Shown: piece by piece, positions 35,176 to 43,558 of the stretch | Layout of the letters: every line of letters starts with the position of its first letter | How positions within the stretch are numbered: position 1 is the stretch's first letter | Program-made: the position numbers and the translations under genes | Notes under the pieces: model-generated | The model's input: the letters and a program-made list of their open reading frames with translations, nothing else | Databases searched by the model: none | Told to the model about the DNA's origin: nothing | Source of the DNA: Actinospineispora spinosispora DSM 44797 | Lineage (GTDB): Bacteria; Actinomycetota; Actinomycetes; Mycobacteriales; Pseudonocardiaceae | Length of the DNA: 64,000 nt | Assembly: GCF_000429025.1 (NCBI RefSeq) | Contig: NZ_KE386833.1 | Span: forward strand, 820,582-884,581 | Direction of reading: 5' to 3'

Positions 35176-35901
35176 CTAGCGAACGATCGCCAGGATCATG
35201 GTGGCTGCTCCGACCGCGAGGACGCCGTCGATCAGGAGCTCGTAGGTGTGCGAACCGATGCGCTCGACGAGGTGCCGGGCGACGATCGAGCCGCACATGA
35301 GGGCGCCACCGATGGCGAGGCCGCGTACGAGGACACCCTCGGTCAGTGCGCCCGCGGTGCCGAACGTGGCGAGCTTCCCGGCGTAGAGCAGCAGCGAGCT
35401 GGCCGCCTCCGTGCCGAGGAACGCGCCTCCGCTCAGCCCGTAGGCGGTGAAGACCGGCACGCTGAGCGGGCCGGTGGAGAACACCATGCCGGTGAGAAAG
35501 CCGACGACCGCACCCGCCGCCACCATGTGGCCCGTGGTGAACCGCCACCGGCTGACCCGACGGCTCCTGCGGAAGGCGATCATCGCGACGAAGAACGCCG
35601 CCAGTGCCCCGTCGACCAGAGCCGGCCGGATCGTCAGCAGGGCGTGGGCACCGAGGACGGCGGCAGGCACTCCGGGAAGCGCGTAGGCGAGGACCGGTCG
35701 CCACACGATTCGCCGCCACCAGGCGATCACCCTGCCCACGTTGCCCATCACCGAGGCGATACCCATCACCGGCACGGCGACCCTCGGTCCGTAGAGCCAG
35801 ACGAGCGCCGGGAGCAGCAGCAACGACGACCCGGTTCCCACGACACCGCTGAGGACACCGGCGGCGATCGCGACGAGGACCAGGAAAGCGACTGTCACCA
35901 T
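35176..35901 (-). CDS. TauE/SafE-family membrane permease
   Basis: A 241-residue membrane protein with about seven to eight hydrophobic helices. AGVLSGVVGTGSSLLLLPALVWL at 14-36 and the repeat GAVVGFLTGMVFSTGPLSVPVF in the second half are the duplicated signature of TauE/SafE (sulfite/organosulfonate or anion export). Substrate cannot be assigned. It lies between the GntR gene (divergent) and the crotonase operon (same strand, 84-base gap). Confidence 0.83.
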   Translation of the reverse strand: MVTVAFLVLVAIAAGVLSGVVGTGSSLLLLPALVWLYGPRVAVPVMGIASVMGNVGRVIAWWRRIVWRPVLAYALPGVPAAVLGAHALLTIRPALVDGALAAFFVAMIAFRRSRRVSRWRFTTGHMVAAGAVVGFLTGMVFSTGPLSVPVFTAYGLSGGAFLGTEAASSLLLYAGKLATFGTAGALTEGVLVRGLAIGGALMCGSIVARHLVERIGSHTYELLIDGVLAVGAATMILAIVR

Positions 35902-35952
35902 TCGGGGCCCCTCGTGGTCGTGCGCCGCCGATGTTCGAGAAGCTGCGTAGGA

Positions 35953-35970
35953 TAGATATCTAGATGTCTA
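35953..35970. promoter_or_regulatory. Imperfect palindrome, probable GntR (HutC-type) operator
   Basis: TAGATATCTAGATGTCTA pairs with its reverse complement at 16 of 18 positions; the core TAGATATCTA is perfect. It lies in the divergent gap between the TauE/SafE permease and the GntR gene, directly upstream of the strong ribosome site for the start at 35988. Confidence 0.55.
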
Positions 35971-35987
35971 CCACTGGAGACGATGCG

Positions 35988-36707
35988 ATGCCGGGGCGCG
36001 TACCCAAGCAGCCGGGGACCGCGCGGTACCGACAGGTCGCCGAGGACCTGATCGCCCGGGTCGGTAGGTCGGAGCTGGTGCCCGGCCAGCGCCTCGAGCC
36101 GGAGGCGCAGCTCGCGCGGCAGTACGGCGTCAACCGGCTGACGATGAGACGGGCGCTGGAGGAGCTCTCTCGCGCCGGGCTGGTGCGTACCGAGCACGGG
36201 GTCGGCAGTTTCATCGCCGTACCCGCGACACGTCACCGCATCGACGACGGAGAGGCGAGCCTGTCGGAGTCGATGGCGCGGCGCGGGATCGTGGTTCGCC
36301 ATCGAGTTCTCGCGATCACCGAGGCCGACCTCGGGGTGGACACCCCGTTTGCCGACTTCCCCGGCGCCGCGGTTCGGTTCCGCTTCGTGCGCTACCTGGA
36401 GGAGGAGCCGTGGTCGATCGGAGAGGTTCTGGTTCCGGCGTCGCTCGCCCCGCTGGACTGGGTGGGCGGGGCGAGCGTCTTCGCGGTGATCACCGCCCGG
36501 CACGGGCTGAGCGTCCGGCGGGCGGAGCGTGCCTTCAGCGCCGGACCGGCCGGCCCGGACGAGGCCGGCTGGCTCGACGTTCCGGTGGGCAGTGCGTTGC
36601 TCGAGCTGCGTGGCATCAACACCGACCAGCACGGACGCGTGGTGGCGAGGGTCGCCCACCACATCCGGGGTGACCGCGCGGAGTACGTCGTGCGGCTGCC
36701 CGGGTAG
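35988..36707 (+). CDS. GntR-family regulator, HutC/UTRA type
   Basis: A 239-residue regulator. The wHTH is RYRQVAEDLIARVGRSELVPGQRLEPEAQLARQYGVNRLTMRRALEELSRAGLVRTEHGVGSF in outline (about 15-78), and the rest is a UTRA ligand domain (RFRFVRYLEEEPWSIGEVLVPASL, LLELRGINTD). The start at 35988 has GGAGA seven bases before it; an upstream in-frame ATG at 35964 would lie inside the palindrome. It may control the permease divergent from it, the MFS-DUF917 cluster downstream, or both. Confidence 0.85.
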   Translation: MPGRVPKQPGTARYRQVAEDLIARVGRSELVPGQRLEPEAQLARQYGVNRLTMRRALEELSRAGLVRTEHGVGSFIAVPATRHRIDDGEASLSESMARRGIVVRHRVLAITEADLGVDTPFADFPGAAVRFRFVRYLEEEPWSIGEVLVPASLAPLDWVGGASVFAVITARHGLSVRRAERAFSAGPAGPDEAGWLDVPVGSALLELRGINTDQHGRVVARVAHHIRGDRAEYVVRLPG

Positions 36708-36715
36708 CGGTGAGG

Positions 36716-38020
36716 CTAGTCGAGACGGGTGTCTCGGGTCTCCGGCAGCTGCACCGAGAGCAGCGCGGAGACCAGCAGGAACGCGTCGATGAACACGACC
36801 GTCGTGCCGAAGGCGGTGGCGCGGGCCAGCATCAGGCCGATCACGGTCGGCGCGATGGTGTTGGCCACTCGTTGGGCGAAGATGCCCCACGAGTAACCGA
36901 CCCCGCGCACAGCGGTCGGATAGAACTCGCCGAGCCAGGTGTTCCACACGCCGAACGCGCCGAGGCTGAAGAACGCGAGAAGGAAGTTGCCCACGTAGAG
37001 CATCGGCATGGTGCCGGCGAAGGCGAACAGCACACCGCTGGCAGCGGCCGAGGTGATGTAGGTGATGAACACGCGGCGGCGGCCGTAGCGGTGGGTCAGC
37101 CAGGACGCGCTGAGATACCCGGGGATCATCATGAGCGCGCTGAGCGCTGTGAAACCCAGCGTCGCGGAGACGGTGAGGCCTTTTCCGCGCAGCAGCTCGG
37201 GCAGCCCGGTCTGCAGCCCCCAATAACCCCAGGACAGGGCGAAGTTGAGCACGATCTGGGTCACGGTGATCCGGCGCAGCGGCCTGGCGAAGATCGCCCT
37301 GACCGACCCCACGCGGTGTTCGGGAACGGTCAGCGTCACGTCGTCGGGGACCTCGGCGCCCAGTGTGCGCAGCACGGTGCGTGCCTGCGCCTGCCGGCCG
37401 CTGGCCACCAGCCAATACGGCGACTCCGGGACGAACATCCTGATGGCCAACGCCCACAGCCCGACCAGCGCGTTGAGGAACACCACCGCTCGCCAGCCGT
37501 AACCCCCCACCGCCGATGTGGTGCCGACCGCGAGCAGCAGACCGAACGCCCATCCCGAGGACAGGTACACGGTGGCCTTGCCTCGGACCCGGACCGGCAG
37601 CAGCTCCTCGAAGTAGGGGAAGACCGTCACGTGCACCCCGGACAACATCAAGCCTGCCAGGAGCCGGGCCGCCAGCAGCCACGGATAGTTCGACGCGAAG
37701 GCGGCAACGGCGGTGCACACGCCGTAGAGCGCCAGGCTCCACGTGCAGGTCCGCCGACGTCCGATCCGGTCGGCAAGGACCCCGCTGATCAGCGAACCGG
37801 GGATCATCCCGAGGAACAGTGCGGACACCAGCAGCCCGAGGCTCGCCTCGTCGATGCCGAGCGATCGCCGGACGTCGGCACCGATGTAGACCAGCGCGAG
37901 CATCTCCCACGCCTCGAGCACGAAGGCGATACACAGCACCGCTCCGGCGCGGATGTGCGGCAGACGTAGTCGCATGTCCTCGAACACCGCGCCGACCGGT
38001 TGTTCAGTGGTAGCCCTCAT
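36716..38020 (-). CDS. MFS transporter, aromatic-acid/sugar porter type
   Basis: A 434-residue, twelve-helix carrier. GVLADRIGRRRT after helix 2, ARLLAGLMLSGVHVTVFPYF, LPVRVRGKATVYL, PESPYWLVASGRQAQA and WLTHRYGRRRVF are typical of the MFS sugar-porter/SV2-like group. AGGAGG lies six bases before the ATG. It is divergent from the DUF917-HyuA-peptidase operon and convergent with the GntR gene (8 bases apart), and is the likely importer for the operon substrate. Confidence 0.88.
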   Translation of the reverse strand: MRATTEQPVGAVFEDMRLRLPHIRAGAVLCIAFVLEAWEMLALVYIGADVRRSLGIDEASLGLLVSALFLGMIPGSLISGVLADRIGRRRTCTWSLALYGVCTAVAAFASNYPWLLAARLLAGLMLSGVHVTVFPYFEELLPVRVRGKATVYLSSGWAFGLLLAVGTTSAVGGYGWRAVVFLNALVGLWALAIRMFVPESPYWLVASGRQAQARTVLRTLGAEVPDDVTLTVPEHRVGSVRAIFARPLRRITVTQIVLNFALSWGYWGLQTGLPELLRGKGLTVSATLGFTALSALMMIPGYLSASWLTHRYGRRRVFITYITSAAASGVLFAFAGTMPMLYVGNFLLAFFSLGAFGVWNTWLGEFYPTAVRGVGYSWGIFAQRVANTIAPTVIGLMLARATAFGTTVVFIDAFLLVSALLSVQLPETRDTRLD

Positions 38021-38167
38021 CGAACCCTCCTGGTGTGAGCGCGAGCACAGTGGCCCGAAAGATAGGTTCAGCGCAAAAACGATCTGCTGGGCGCCGAGCC
38101 CAGCTGAGAGCTGTTCCTGTGCGGTGAGCACAGCTCGGTGTGCGAGGGCTCGATCTAGCTTTCCGGC

Positions 38168-39238
38168 ATGCGGCAGATCACCACGGAAGACATCGCCCAC
38201 GTGACGTTGGGCGCCACCCTGCTGGGCACCGGCGGAGGCGGTGACCCCTACATCGGCGCACTGATGGCCAGGCAGGCCATCGAGCGGTTCGGACCGGTCG
38301 ACGTCGTCGACGCCGCCGACCTGGACCCGGACGGTCTCGTCGTCGCGGTCGCCATCGTCGGTGCCCCCACGGTGATCATCGAGCGGGTCCCGGCCGGCGC
38401 CGAGTTCGTCGAGTCGTTGCGCGCCATGGGGCGCTACCTGGGCAGGGACCCGGTGGCGATCATGCCCATCGAGGTGGGCGGGATGAACACGCTGATCCCG
38501 ATGGCCACGGCGGCGGAGGTCGGCCTGCCCCTGATCGATGCGGACGGCATGGGGCGGGCGTTCCCGGAGATCGGCATGACCGTCTTCACCCTTGCCGGGC
38601 TGCCGGCCACACCGATCACGGTCTCCGACGAGAAAGGGAACCTCGGCATCTTCGAGACCGTCGACAACCGGACGGCGGAGATACTCGGCCGCACCGCGGT
38701 CGTGCAGCTCGGCATGGCCAACGCCGTGTCGCAGTACCCGATGACCGCGCGCCAGTGCGTGGACTCCGCGATCCACGGCTCGCTGAGCTACTGCACCGAG
38801 CTGGGCCGGATGCTGGCCAGCGCGCGAGACGGCAGCCCATCGGCTCTGGACGAGCTGCTGGACTTCGCCGGCGGGCGGCGCATCTTCAACGGGAAGATCA
38901 CCGACATCGACCGTCGCGCCACCGACGGGTTCACCCGGGGCACGTGCGACATCGAGCACTTCGACGACCCGTTGCGCAGCATGCGGCTGCTGATTCAGAA
39001 CGAGCTGCTCGTCGCGATCGACAACGGCACACCGGTGCTCACCCCACCCGACCTCATCTGCGTGCTCGACCACGAGAACGCGCAGCCGATCACCACCGAG
39101 ACCCTCGCCTACGGCCAGCGCGTCGACGTCATCGCCCTGCCAGCCGCGAGGCAGTGGCACCGCGACGGCTTCCTCGACGTCGTCGGCCCGCGCGCATTCG
39201 GCTACGACCTCGACTACGTCCCGTTCGGAAGGAACTGA
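38168..39238 (+). CDS. DUF917 family protein (thiohydantoin-desulfurase-like)
   Basis: A 356-residue protein of DUF917. Key segments are LGATLLGTGGGGDPYIG near the N-terminus, PIEVGGMNTLIPMATAAE, PLIDADGMGRAFPEI, and a C-terminal PDLICVLDHENAQPITTETL. The family is often next to HyuA-type hydantoinases, and I recall a domain name linking it to S-methyl-thiohydantoin desulfurase; that assignment should be treated as family-level knowledge. No ribosome site precedes the ATG, so translation may be leaderless. HyuA follows after 2 bases. Confidence 0.85.
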   Translation: MRQITTEDIAHVTLGATLLGTGGGGDPYIGALMARQAIERFGPVDVVDAADLDPDGLVVAVAIVGAPTVIIERVPAGAEFVESLRAMGRYLGRDPVAIMPIEVGGMNTLIPMATAAEVGLPLIDADGMGRAFPEIGMTVFTLAGLPATPITVSDEKGNLGIFETVDNRTAEILGRTAVVQLGMANAVSQYPMTARQCVDSAIHGSLSYCTELGRMLASARDGSPSALDELLDFAGGRRIFNGKITDIDRRATDGFTRGTCDIEHFDDPLRSMRLLIQNELLVAIDNGTPVLTPPDLICVLDHENAQPITTETLAYGQRVDVIALPAARQWHRDGFLDVVGPRAFGYDLDYVPFGRN

Positions 39239-39240
39239 TC

Positions 39241-40809
39241 ATGAGCCAGCTGCGAATCGGGATCGACGTCGGCGGCACGAACACCGACGGGGTACTCGTC
39301 GACGAGCACAATGCGGTAGTGGTGGCGCACAAGACGCCGACCACCCCGGAGCCGCTCGACGGTATCCGCGCGGTGCTGACGAGCCTGCTGGACGGCGTCG
39401 ACGCCGGCGCGGTGACCCAGGCCATGCTGGGCACCACCCACCCGGCCAACGCGATCATCCAGCGCCGCGACCTCGGCAGGGTCGGGGTGCTGCGGCTCGG
39501 GGCGCCCGCCACGTTCGCGGTACGGCCCGGCGCGTCCTGGCCGGCCGAGCTGCTGGCGGCGGTACTCGGTCCGGTGGCGATCGTGCGCGGTGGTTTCGAG
39601 TACAACGGCGCCGAGATCGCGCCGTTGGACACCGACGCGATCCGTCGGTTCGCCGACGAGTGCACGGCGGGGGAGGTGGACGCGATCGCGGTGTCCAGCG
39701 TGTTCGCCCCGGCCACCGACGAACACGAGCGACGTGCCGGGGCGCTGCTCACGGAGCTGGTCGGCGACCGGACACCGGTATCGCTGAGCCACCACATCGG
39801 CTCGCTCGGGCTACTCGAACGAGAGAACGCCACGATCCTCAACGCGGCGTTGCACGGAGTGGCCGGCGGTGTCGTCGACGGCTTCCGCTCGGCACTGCAG
39901 GCCCATTCGCTGGACGTCGAGGCATACCTGACACAGAACGACGGCACCCTGATGACGGCGGAGCAGGCAGTGCGGATGCCGGTGCTGACGCTGGGCTCCG
40001 GTCCGACCAACTCGATGCGCGGCGCGTGTGTGCTGGCCGGGGTGCGCGACGCCGTGGTGATCGACGTCGGTGGCACGTCCGCCGACGCGGGCATCCTGGT
40101 CGACGGATTCCCGCGCGAGTCGGCGGCCGCGGTCGAGGTCGGAGGCGTACGGACCAACTTCCGGATGCCGGACCTGATCTCGATCGGGCTGGGTGGCGGA
40201 ACGGTGGTCCGTCAGGACGGAGCGGGGATCTCGGTCGGTCCCGACTCGGTCGGCTACCGGCTGGCCACCGAGGCGCTGACGTTCGGCGGTGCCACACTCA
40301 CCCTGTCCGACATCAGCGCGGCGGCCGGTCGGCTGACCGGCTTCGGCGACCCGGCCCGGTCGGGCACGCTCGACGACCGGACCGTCAAGCTTGCGCTGAG
40401 CTGGGTGGACGAACGAATCAACCGGATGACCGAGCGGCTGAAGGCGAGCCGTGACGAGCTGCCGCTGATCGCGGTCGGCGGCGGGAGCCATCTGATCCCC
40501 GACTCGGTGACCGGCGCCAGCGAGGTTCTACGCCCGGCCAACCACGCGGTCGCCAACGCCTACGGCGCGGTCATCGCGGAGGCGTCCGGCGCGGTGGACC
40601 GCATCTACCGGTTCGATGCGCGTGGCCGCGAGGAGTGTCTGGACGAGGCACGGCAGCTCGCGGTGGACGCGGCGGCGCGCGCGGGAGCGGACCCGGCGAA
40701 GGTGCGCGTGACGTCGCTGCTGGAGGTGCCGCTGACCTACGTGCCGGGCAAGGCGTCCCGGGTGGTGGTCAAGGCGGCGGGCCCGCTGCGCGAACAGGTG
40801 GCGCGGTGA
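39241..40809 (+). CDS. Hydantoinase/oxoprolinase HyuA-like ATPase
   Basis: A 522-residue protein. The N-terminal part (RIGIDVGGTNTDGVLVDEH, MLGTTHPANAIIQRRDL) and the later actin-like ATPase motifs (VVIDVGGTSADAGILVDGFP, LGGGTVV) define the Hydantoinase_A/N family, which opens hydantoin or oxoproline rings with ATP. Usually a HyuB partner is needed; none is adjacent, but DUF917 proteins take that place in many such operons. Its stop codon overlaps the start of the peptidase gene (GTGA). Confidence 0.88.
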   Translation: MSQLRIGIDVGGTNTDGVLVDEHNAVVVAHKTPTTPEPLDGIRAVLTSLLDGVDAGAVTQAMLGTTHPANAIIQRRDLGRVGVLRLGAPATFAVRPGASWPAELLAAVLGPVAIVRGGFEYNGAEIAPLDTDAIRRFADECTAGEVDAIAVSSVFAPATDEHERRAGALLTELVGDRTPVSLSHHIGSLGLLERENATILNAALHGVAGGVVDGFRSALQAHSLDVEAYLTQNDGTLMTAEQAVRMPVLTLGSGPTNSMRGACVLAGVRDAVVIDVGGTSADAGILVDGFPRESAAAVEVGGVRTNFRMPDLISIGLGGGTVVRQDGAGISVGPDSVGYRLATEALTFGGATLTLSDISAAAGRLTGFGDPARSGTLDDRTVKLALSWVDERINRMTERLKASRDELPLIAVGGGSHLIPDSVTGASEVLRPANHAVANAYGAVIAEASGAVDRIYRFDARGREECLDEARQLAVDAAARAGADPAKVRVTSLLEVPLTYVPGKASRVVVKAAGPLREQVAR

Positions 40810-41780
40810 TCGCGGACTGCCACAACGACCTGCTGCTGCACGTCCTGTACCAGCGCGAGCGTGGCCACCCGGACCCGTTCGGTGAGTTCTGGCTCCCTCA
40901 GCTGAGGGCGGGCGGGGTGGTCTGCCAGGTGCTGCCGATCTGCACCCAGGAGCAGTTCGTCGGCGAGGCGGCGCTGCGCCGCTGCCTGCTGATGATCGCC
41001 GAGGCCTACCGCTTCGCCGAGCAACACCGCGACGAGGTCGTGGTGGTCCACTCGGCGGCGGAGCTGTCCGATGCGTTGGCGGGCGGTCGGATCGCGCTAT
41101 TGCTGGCGCTGGAGGGCGCCGAGCCCATCGGACACACCCTCGGGATCGTCGAGGTCCTGTACCGGGCCGGCATACGGATGGCCTCGCTGACCTGGAACCG
41201 GCGGACCCAGCTCGCCGACGGCGCCGCCGAACACCGGACCGGCGGCGGGCTGACCACACTCGGGATCGACGCCGTCGCCCGGATGCAGGACCTCGGGATG
41301 ATCGTCGACGTCAGCCATCTGTCCGAGACCGGTTTCTGGCACGTTCACGAGGTGGCGATCATGCCCTATCTGGCGTCGCACTCGTCCTGCCACGCGCTGC
41401 GGGCACATCCACGCAACCTGACCGACGACCAGATCCTCGCGGTCGCCGACCGCGGCGGGGTGGTGGCGATCAACGCGTTCGGGCCGTTCCTCGCCGACTC
41501 GCCGACCATCGGGCATTTCGTCGACCACGTCGAACACGCGGTGGGCCTCGTCGGCGCGGGGCACGTCGCGCTGGGTCCGGACTTCTTCCAGGACATCGCG
41601 GAGCGGACCGATCCGATCACCACCGGCCTGTTGACGGGGCACTCACCAGGGGTTCCCGGGCTGAGCCGGCCAGCCGATCTCGCCGGGATCGAGCACCTGC
41701 TGGGGGAGCGGCTCGGCACGGAACAGGCGAGCCTGGTGGCTTCGGGGACCCTGCTGCGGTTCCTGCTGGACAACCTCTAG
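40806..41780 (+). CDS. Membrane-dipeptidase-like (M19) metallopeptidase
   Basis: A 324-residue renal-dipeptidase-family protein. DCHNDLLLH (His6, Asp8) is the first metal pair, LLLALEGAEPIG gives the bridging Glu, DVSHLSETGFWHV the next His, and SHSSCHALRAHPRNLTD and GPDF contribute the rest. The GTG start overlaps the HyuA stop. With DUF917 and HyuA it suggests final hydrolysis of a dipeptide-like or N-carbamoyl/N-acyl product. Its stop codon overlaps that of the convergent regulator gene by four bases. Confidence 0.87.
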   Translation: MIADCHNDLLLHVLYQRERGHPDPFGEFWLPQLRAGGVVCQVLPICTQEQFVGEAALRRCLLMIAEAYRFAEQHRDEVVVVHSAAELSDALAGGRIALLLALEGAEPIGHTLGIVEVLYRAGIRMASLTWNRRTQLADGAAEHRTGGGLTTLGIDAVARMQDLGMIVDVSHLSETGFWHVHEVAIMPYLASHSSCHALRAHPRNLTDDQILAVADRGGVVAINAFGPFLADSPTIGHFVDHVEHAVGLVGAGHVALGPDFFQDIAERTDPITTGLLTGHSPGVPGLSRPADLAGIEHLLGERLGTEQASLVASGTLLRFLLDNL

Positions 41781-42514
41781 CCGGTCTCGTCCCGGTCCGG
41801 GGCGCCCTGCTCGTGTCCAGCGTGGGTCCGTTGGCTGGTGAGCGTGTGGTGCCAGTGTCGGGCGGAGCGGGCGAGGTCCTGTCCGACGTGGTGGAAGTAC
41901 CGGCTCATCTCGGCCAATCGGTTGCCGGCGGGTGTGTCTCCGAGTAGTTCGGCACCGTGGTTCGCCGAACTGGCCCAGGCGGCGCAGACCTGTACCTCGC
42001 GGGTCGATGCCTGGTACCAGATGTCGTCGTCGATCAGGTAACGCTCGCGGCGCCGATGGACGTCCCGCTCACGCTTGATCAACCGTAGCTGTTCCAGGTA
42101 GAGCACGGCCTTGGAGATCGACGCCGGGCTGACCCGGAGGTCGGCCGCCAGCTCGGCGGCGGGTAGGCCGTCGCTCTCACTGGTGAGCAGGCAGACGAGT
42201 ACTCGCGCGGGCGTCCGGGGGAGTCCCGTCGCCACCATCATCGCGGTGAACTGTTCTCGGAAGTCCCGGAACGGGGCAGGCTCCGGTGGGTGAGCGCCGG
42301 ACGGGGCGCGGTGGATTCGGTGTGCACGCTGGGTGGTGGCCAGGTGTGCGTGGTCGGCCCGGTAGGCACCACGGCCTCCGTTGCGCGCGACCTCACGGCT
42401 GATCGTCGAGGTCGGGCGCCCGAGCCGCGCGGCGATCTCGGCGTAGCTGAGGCCGGCCGCGAGCCCGGCGGAGACGTGCTGTCGATCCTGTTGGCTGAGA
42501 CGGTTGCCGGGCAT
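41777..42514 (-). CDS. IS30-type HTH fused to MarR/GbsR-type winged helix
   Basis: A 245-residue protein. Residues 5-50 are the N-terminal HTH of IS30-family transposases (RLSQQDRQHVSAGLAAGLSY, AEIAARLGRPTSTISREVAR, GGRGAYRADHAH). The IS30 catalytic DDE region is absent. From about residue 80 a GbsR/MarR winged helix follows (PRTPARVLVCLLTSES, AAELAADLRVSPASISKAV, LYLEQLRLIKRERD). It therefore looks like a regulator that has taken over a transposase DNA-binding domain. The start at 42514 leaves a 184-base gap with three TGCAACG-type motifs facing the methyltransferase gene. Confidence 0.82.
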   Translation of the reverse strand: MPGNRLSQQDRQHVSAGLAAGLSYAEIAARLGRPTSTISREVARNGGRGAYRADHAHLATTQRAHRIHRAPSGAHPPEPAPFRDFREQFTAMMVATGLPRTPARVLVCLLTSESDGLPAAELAADLRVSPASISKAVLYLEQLRLIKRERDVHRRRERYLIDDDIWYQASTREVQVCAAWASSANHGAELLGDTPAGNRLAEMSRYFHHVGQDLARSARHWHHTLTSQRTHAGHEQGAPDRDETG

Positions 42515-42542
42515 GGGCCCAGTGTGCGTCTCCGAGATTTCA

Positions 42543-42569
42543 AGTGCAACGTTCGCGACGCGTTGCACT
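42543..42569. promoter_or_regulatory. 27-bp inverted repeat with 9-bp arms, candidate operator
   Basis: AGTGCAACG (42543-42551) and CGTTGCACT (42561-42569) are perfect inverted repeats nine bases apart. A further GCAATGCAACG lies at 42639-42649. All are in the divergent gap of the HTH-fusion regulator and the methyltransferase, about 30 bases upstream of the regulator start. Confidence 0.6.
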
Positions 42570-42698
42570 CTCCTCAGTCATTGCAATAACTGCTTATAGC
42601 TGCAGTTCAGAGCCGTTTAGTGATGTTGACTATGTGTGCAATGCAACGTAGCTTTCCTCTATCCGAACGCACTTTCATGATCACGGAAAGGATCATTC

Positions 42699-43520
42699 AT
42701 GGGCACGGCCCTTCCGGCCTTCACGCCGGTGCAGGACAGTCTGTTCCTGACGTTGTGCGGCAGGGCGCTCGACAGCCGCGCGGAGCGTCCCATCCTCGCG
42801 GACGTGATGGCCGACCAGATCCTCCACAAGATCGGATTCGATCCCGCGACGCTGCCGTTCGCGGCGAAGGGTATGCGCGACATCGCGTTGCGGGCGAAGA
42901 AGCTGGACGAGGTCGTGGAGCGGTTCGTCGCGCGCCACCCGAACGCGGTCGTCCTGGACCTCGGGGCGGGCCTGGACAGCAGATTCTTCCGCGTCGACCC
43001 ACCGTCCACGGTCGACTGGTACGACATCGACTTCCCCGAGGTCGTCGCGGTGCGGCACCAGGTCGTGCCCGCACGGGACAACGTCCACACCATCGGTGCC
43101 TCGTTGACCGACCCGCATTGGCTGGACGGCGTCCCGACGGACAGGCCGGCGGTGATCGTCGCCGACGGCCTGGTCGCATTCCTGGCCCAGGACGCCTTCG
43201 TGTCCCTGCTCAACCGGCTGACCGGTCATTTCCCCGGCGGGGAACTGGCTTTCAACGCCTACACCCGATTCCACGTCTGGGTGTTGAAGCGCTACAGCGG
43301 CACCGCGTCTCTCGCCGACGTGGTCGCCAACCCCGGCTTCGACGATCCTCACGAGCCGCAGCGCTGGGACCCGCGCCTGACCCTGGTCGAGGAAATCCTG
43401 CTCACCCGAGCGCCGGAGGTCGCCGACTACCCGACGGCGCTGCGCGTGTGGACCAGGTTGGCGGCCCACAGCACCGCGTTGTCCCGCAGGGGCACCGCCG
43501 TCCTGCGCTACAGCTTCTGA
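42699..43520 (+). CDS. LCM/PPM1-type O-methyltransferase
   Basis: A 273-residue SAM-dependent methyltransferase of the leucine carboxyl methyltransferase (TcmP-like) family. VLDLGAGLDSRFFRVD is the SAM loop, WYDIDFPEVVAVR the ribose-binding acidic segment, and VIVADGLVAFL the post-I motif. Family members methylate carboxyl or phenol groups of polyketides and other natural products. GGAAAGGA precedes the ATG. Control by the divergent HTH-fusion regulator is likely; no biosynthetic partner gene is adjacent. Confidence 0.85.
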   Translation: MGTALPAFTPVQDSLFLTLCGRALDSRAERPILADVMADQILHKIGFDPATLPFAAKGMRDIALRAKKLDEVVERFVARHPNAVVLDLGAGLDSRFFRVDPPSTVDWYDIDFPEVVAVRHQVVPARDNVHTIGASLTDPHWLDGVPTDRPAVIVADGLVAFLAQDAFVSLLNRLTGHFPGGELAFNAYTRFHVWVLKRYSGTASLADVVANPGFDDPHEPQRWDPRLTLVEEILLTRAPEVADYPTALRVWTRLAAHSTALSRRGTAVLRYSF

Positions 43521-43558
43521 GCCCGCCGCCGGCCACCGTTCCCGATGTTCCCCGAGCT

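Noticed and set aside
38040-38150. Further copy of the palindromic repeat in the MFS/DUF917 gap
   Set aside because: The right part GGTGTGCGAGG resembles the family, but no matching left arm exists; only local GAGCACAG repeats are present.
41777-42514. IS30 insertion sequence
   Set aside because: Only the HTH is present; no DDE catalytic region, terminal inverted repeats or target duplication were seen.
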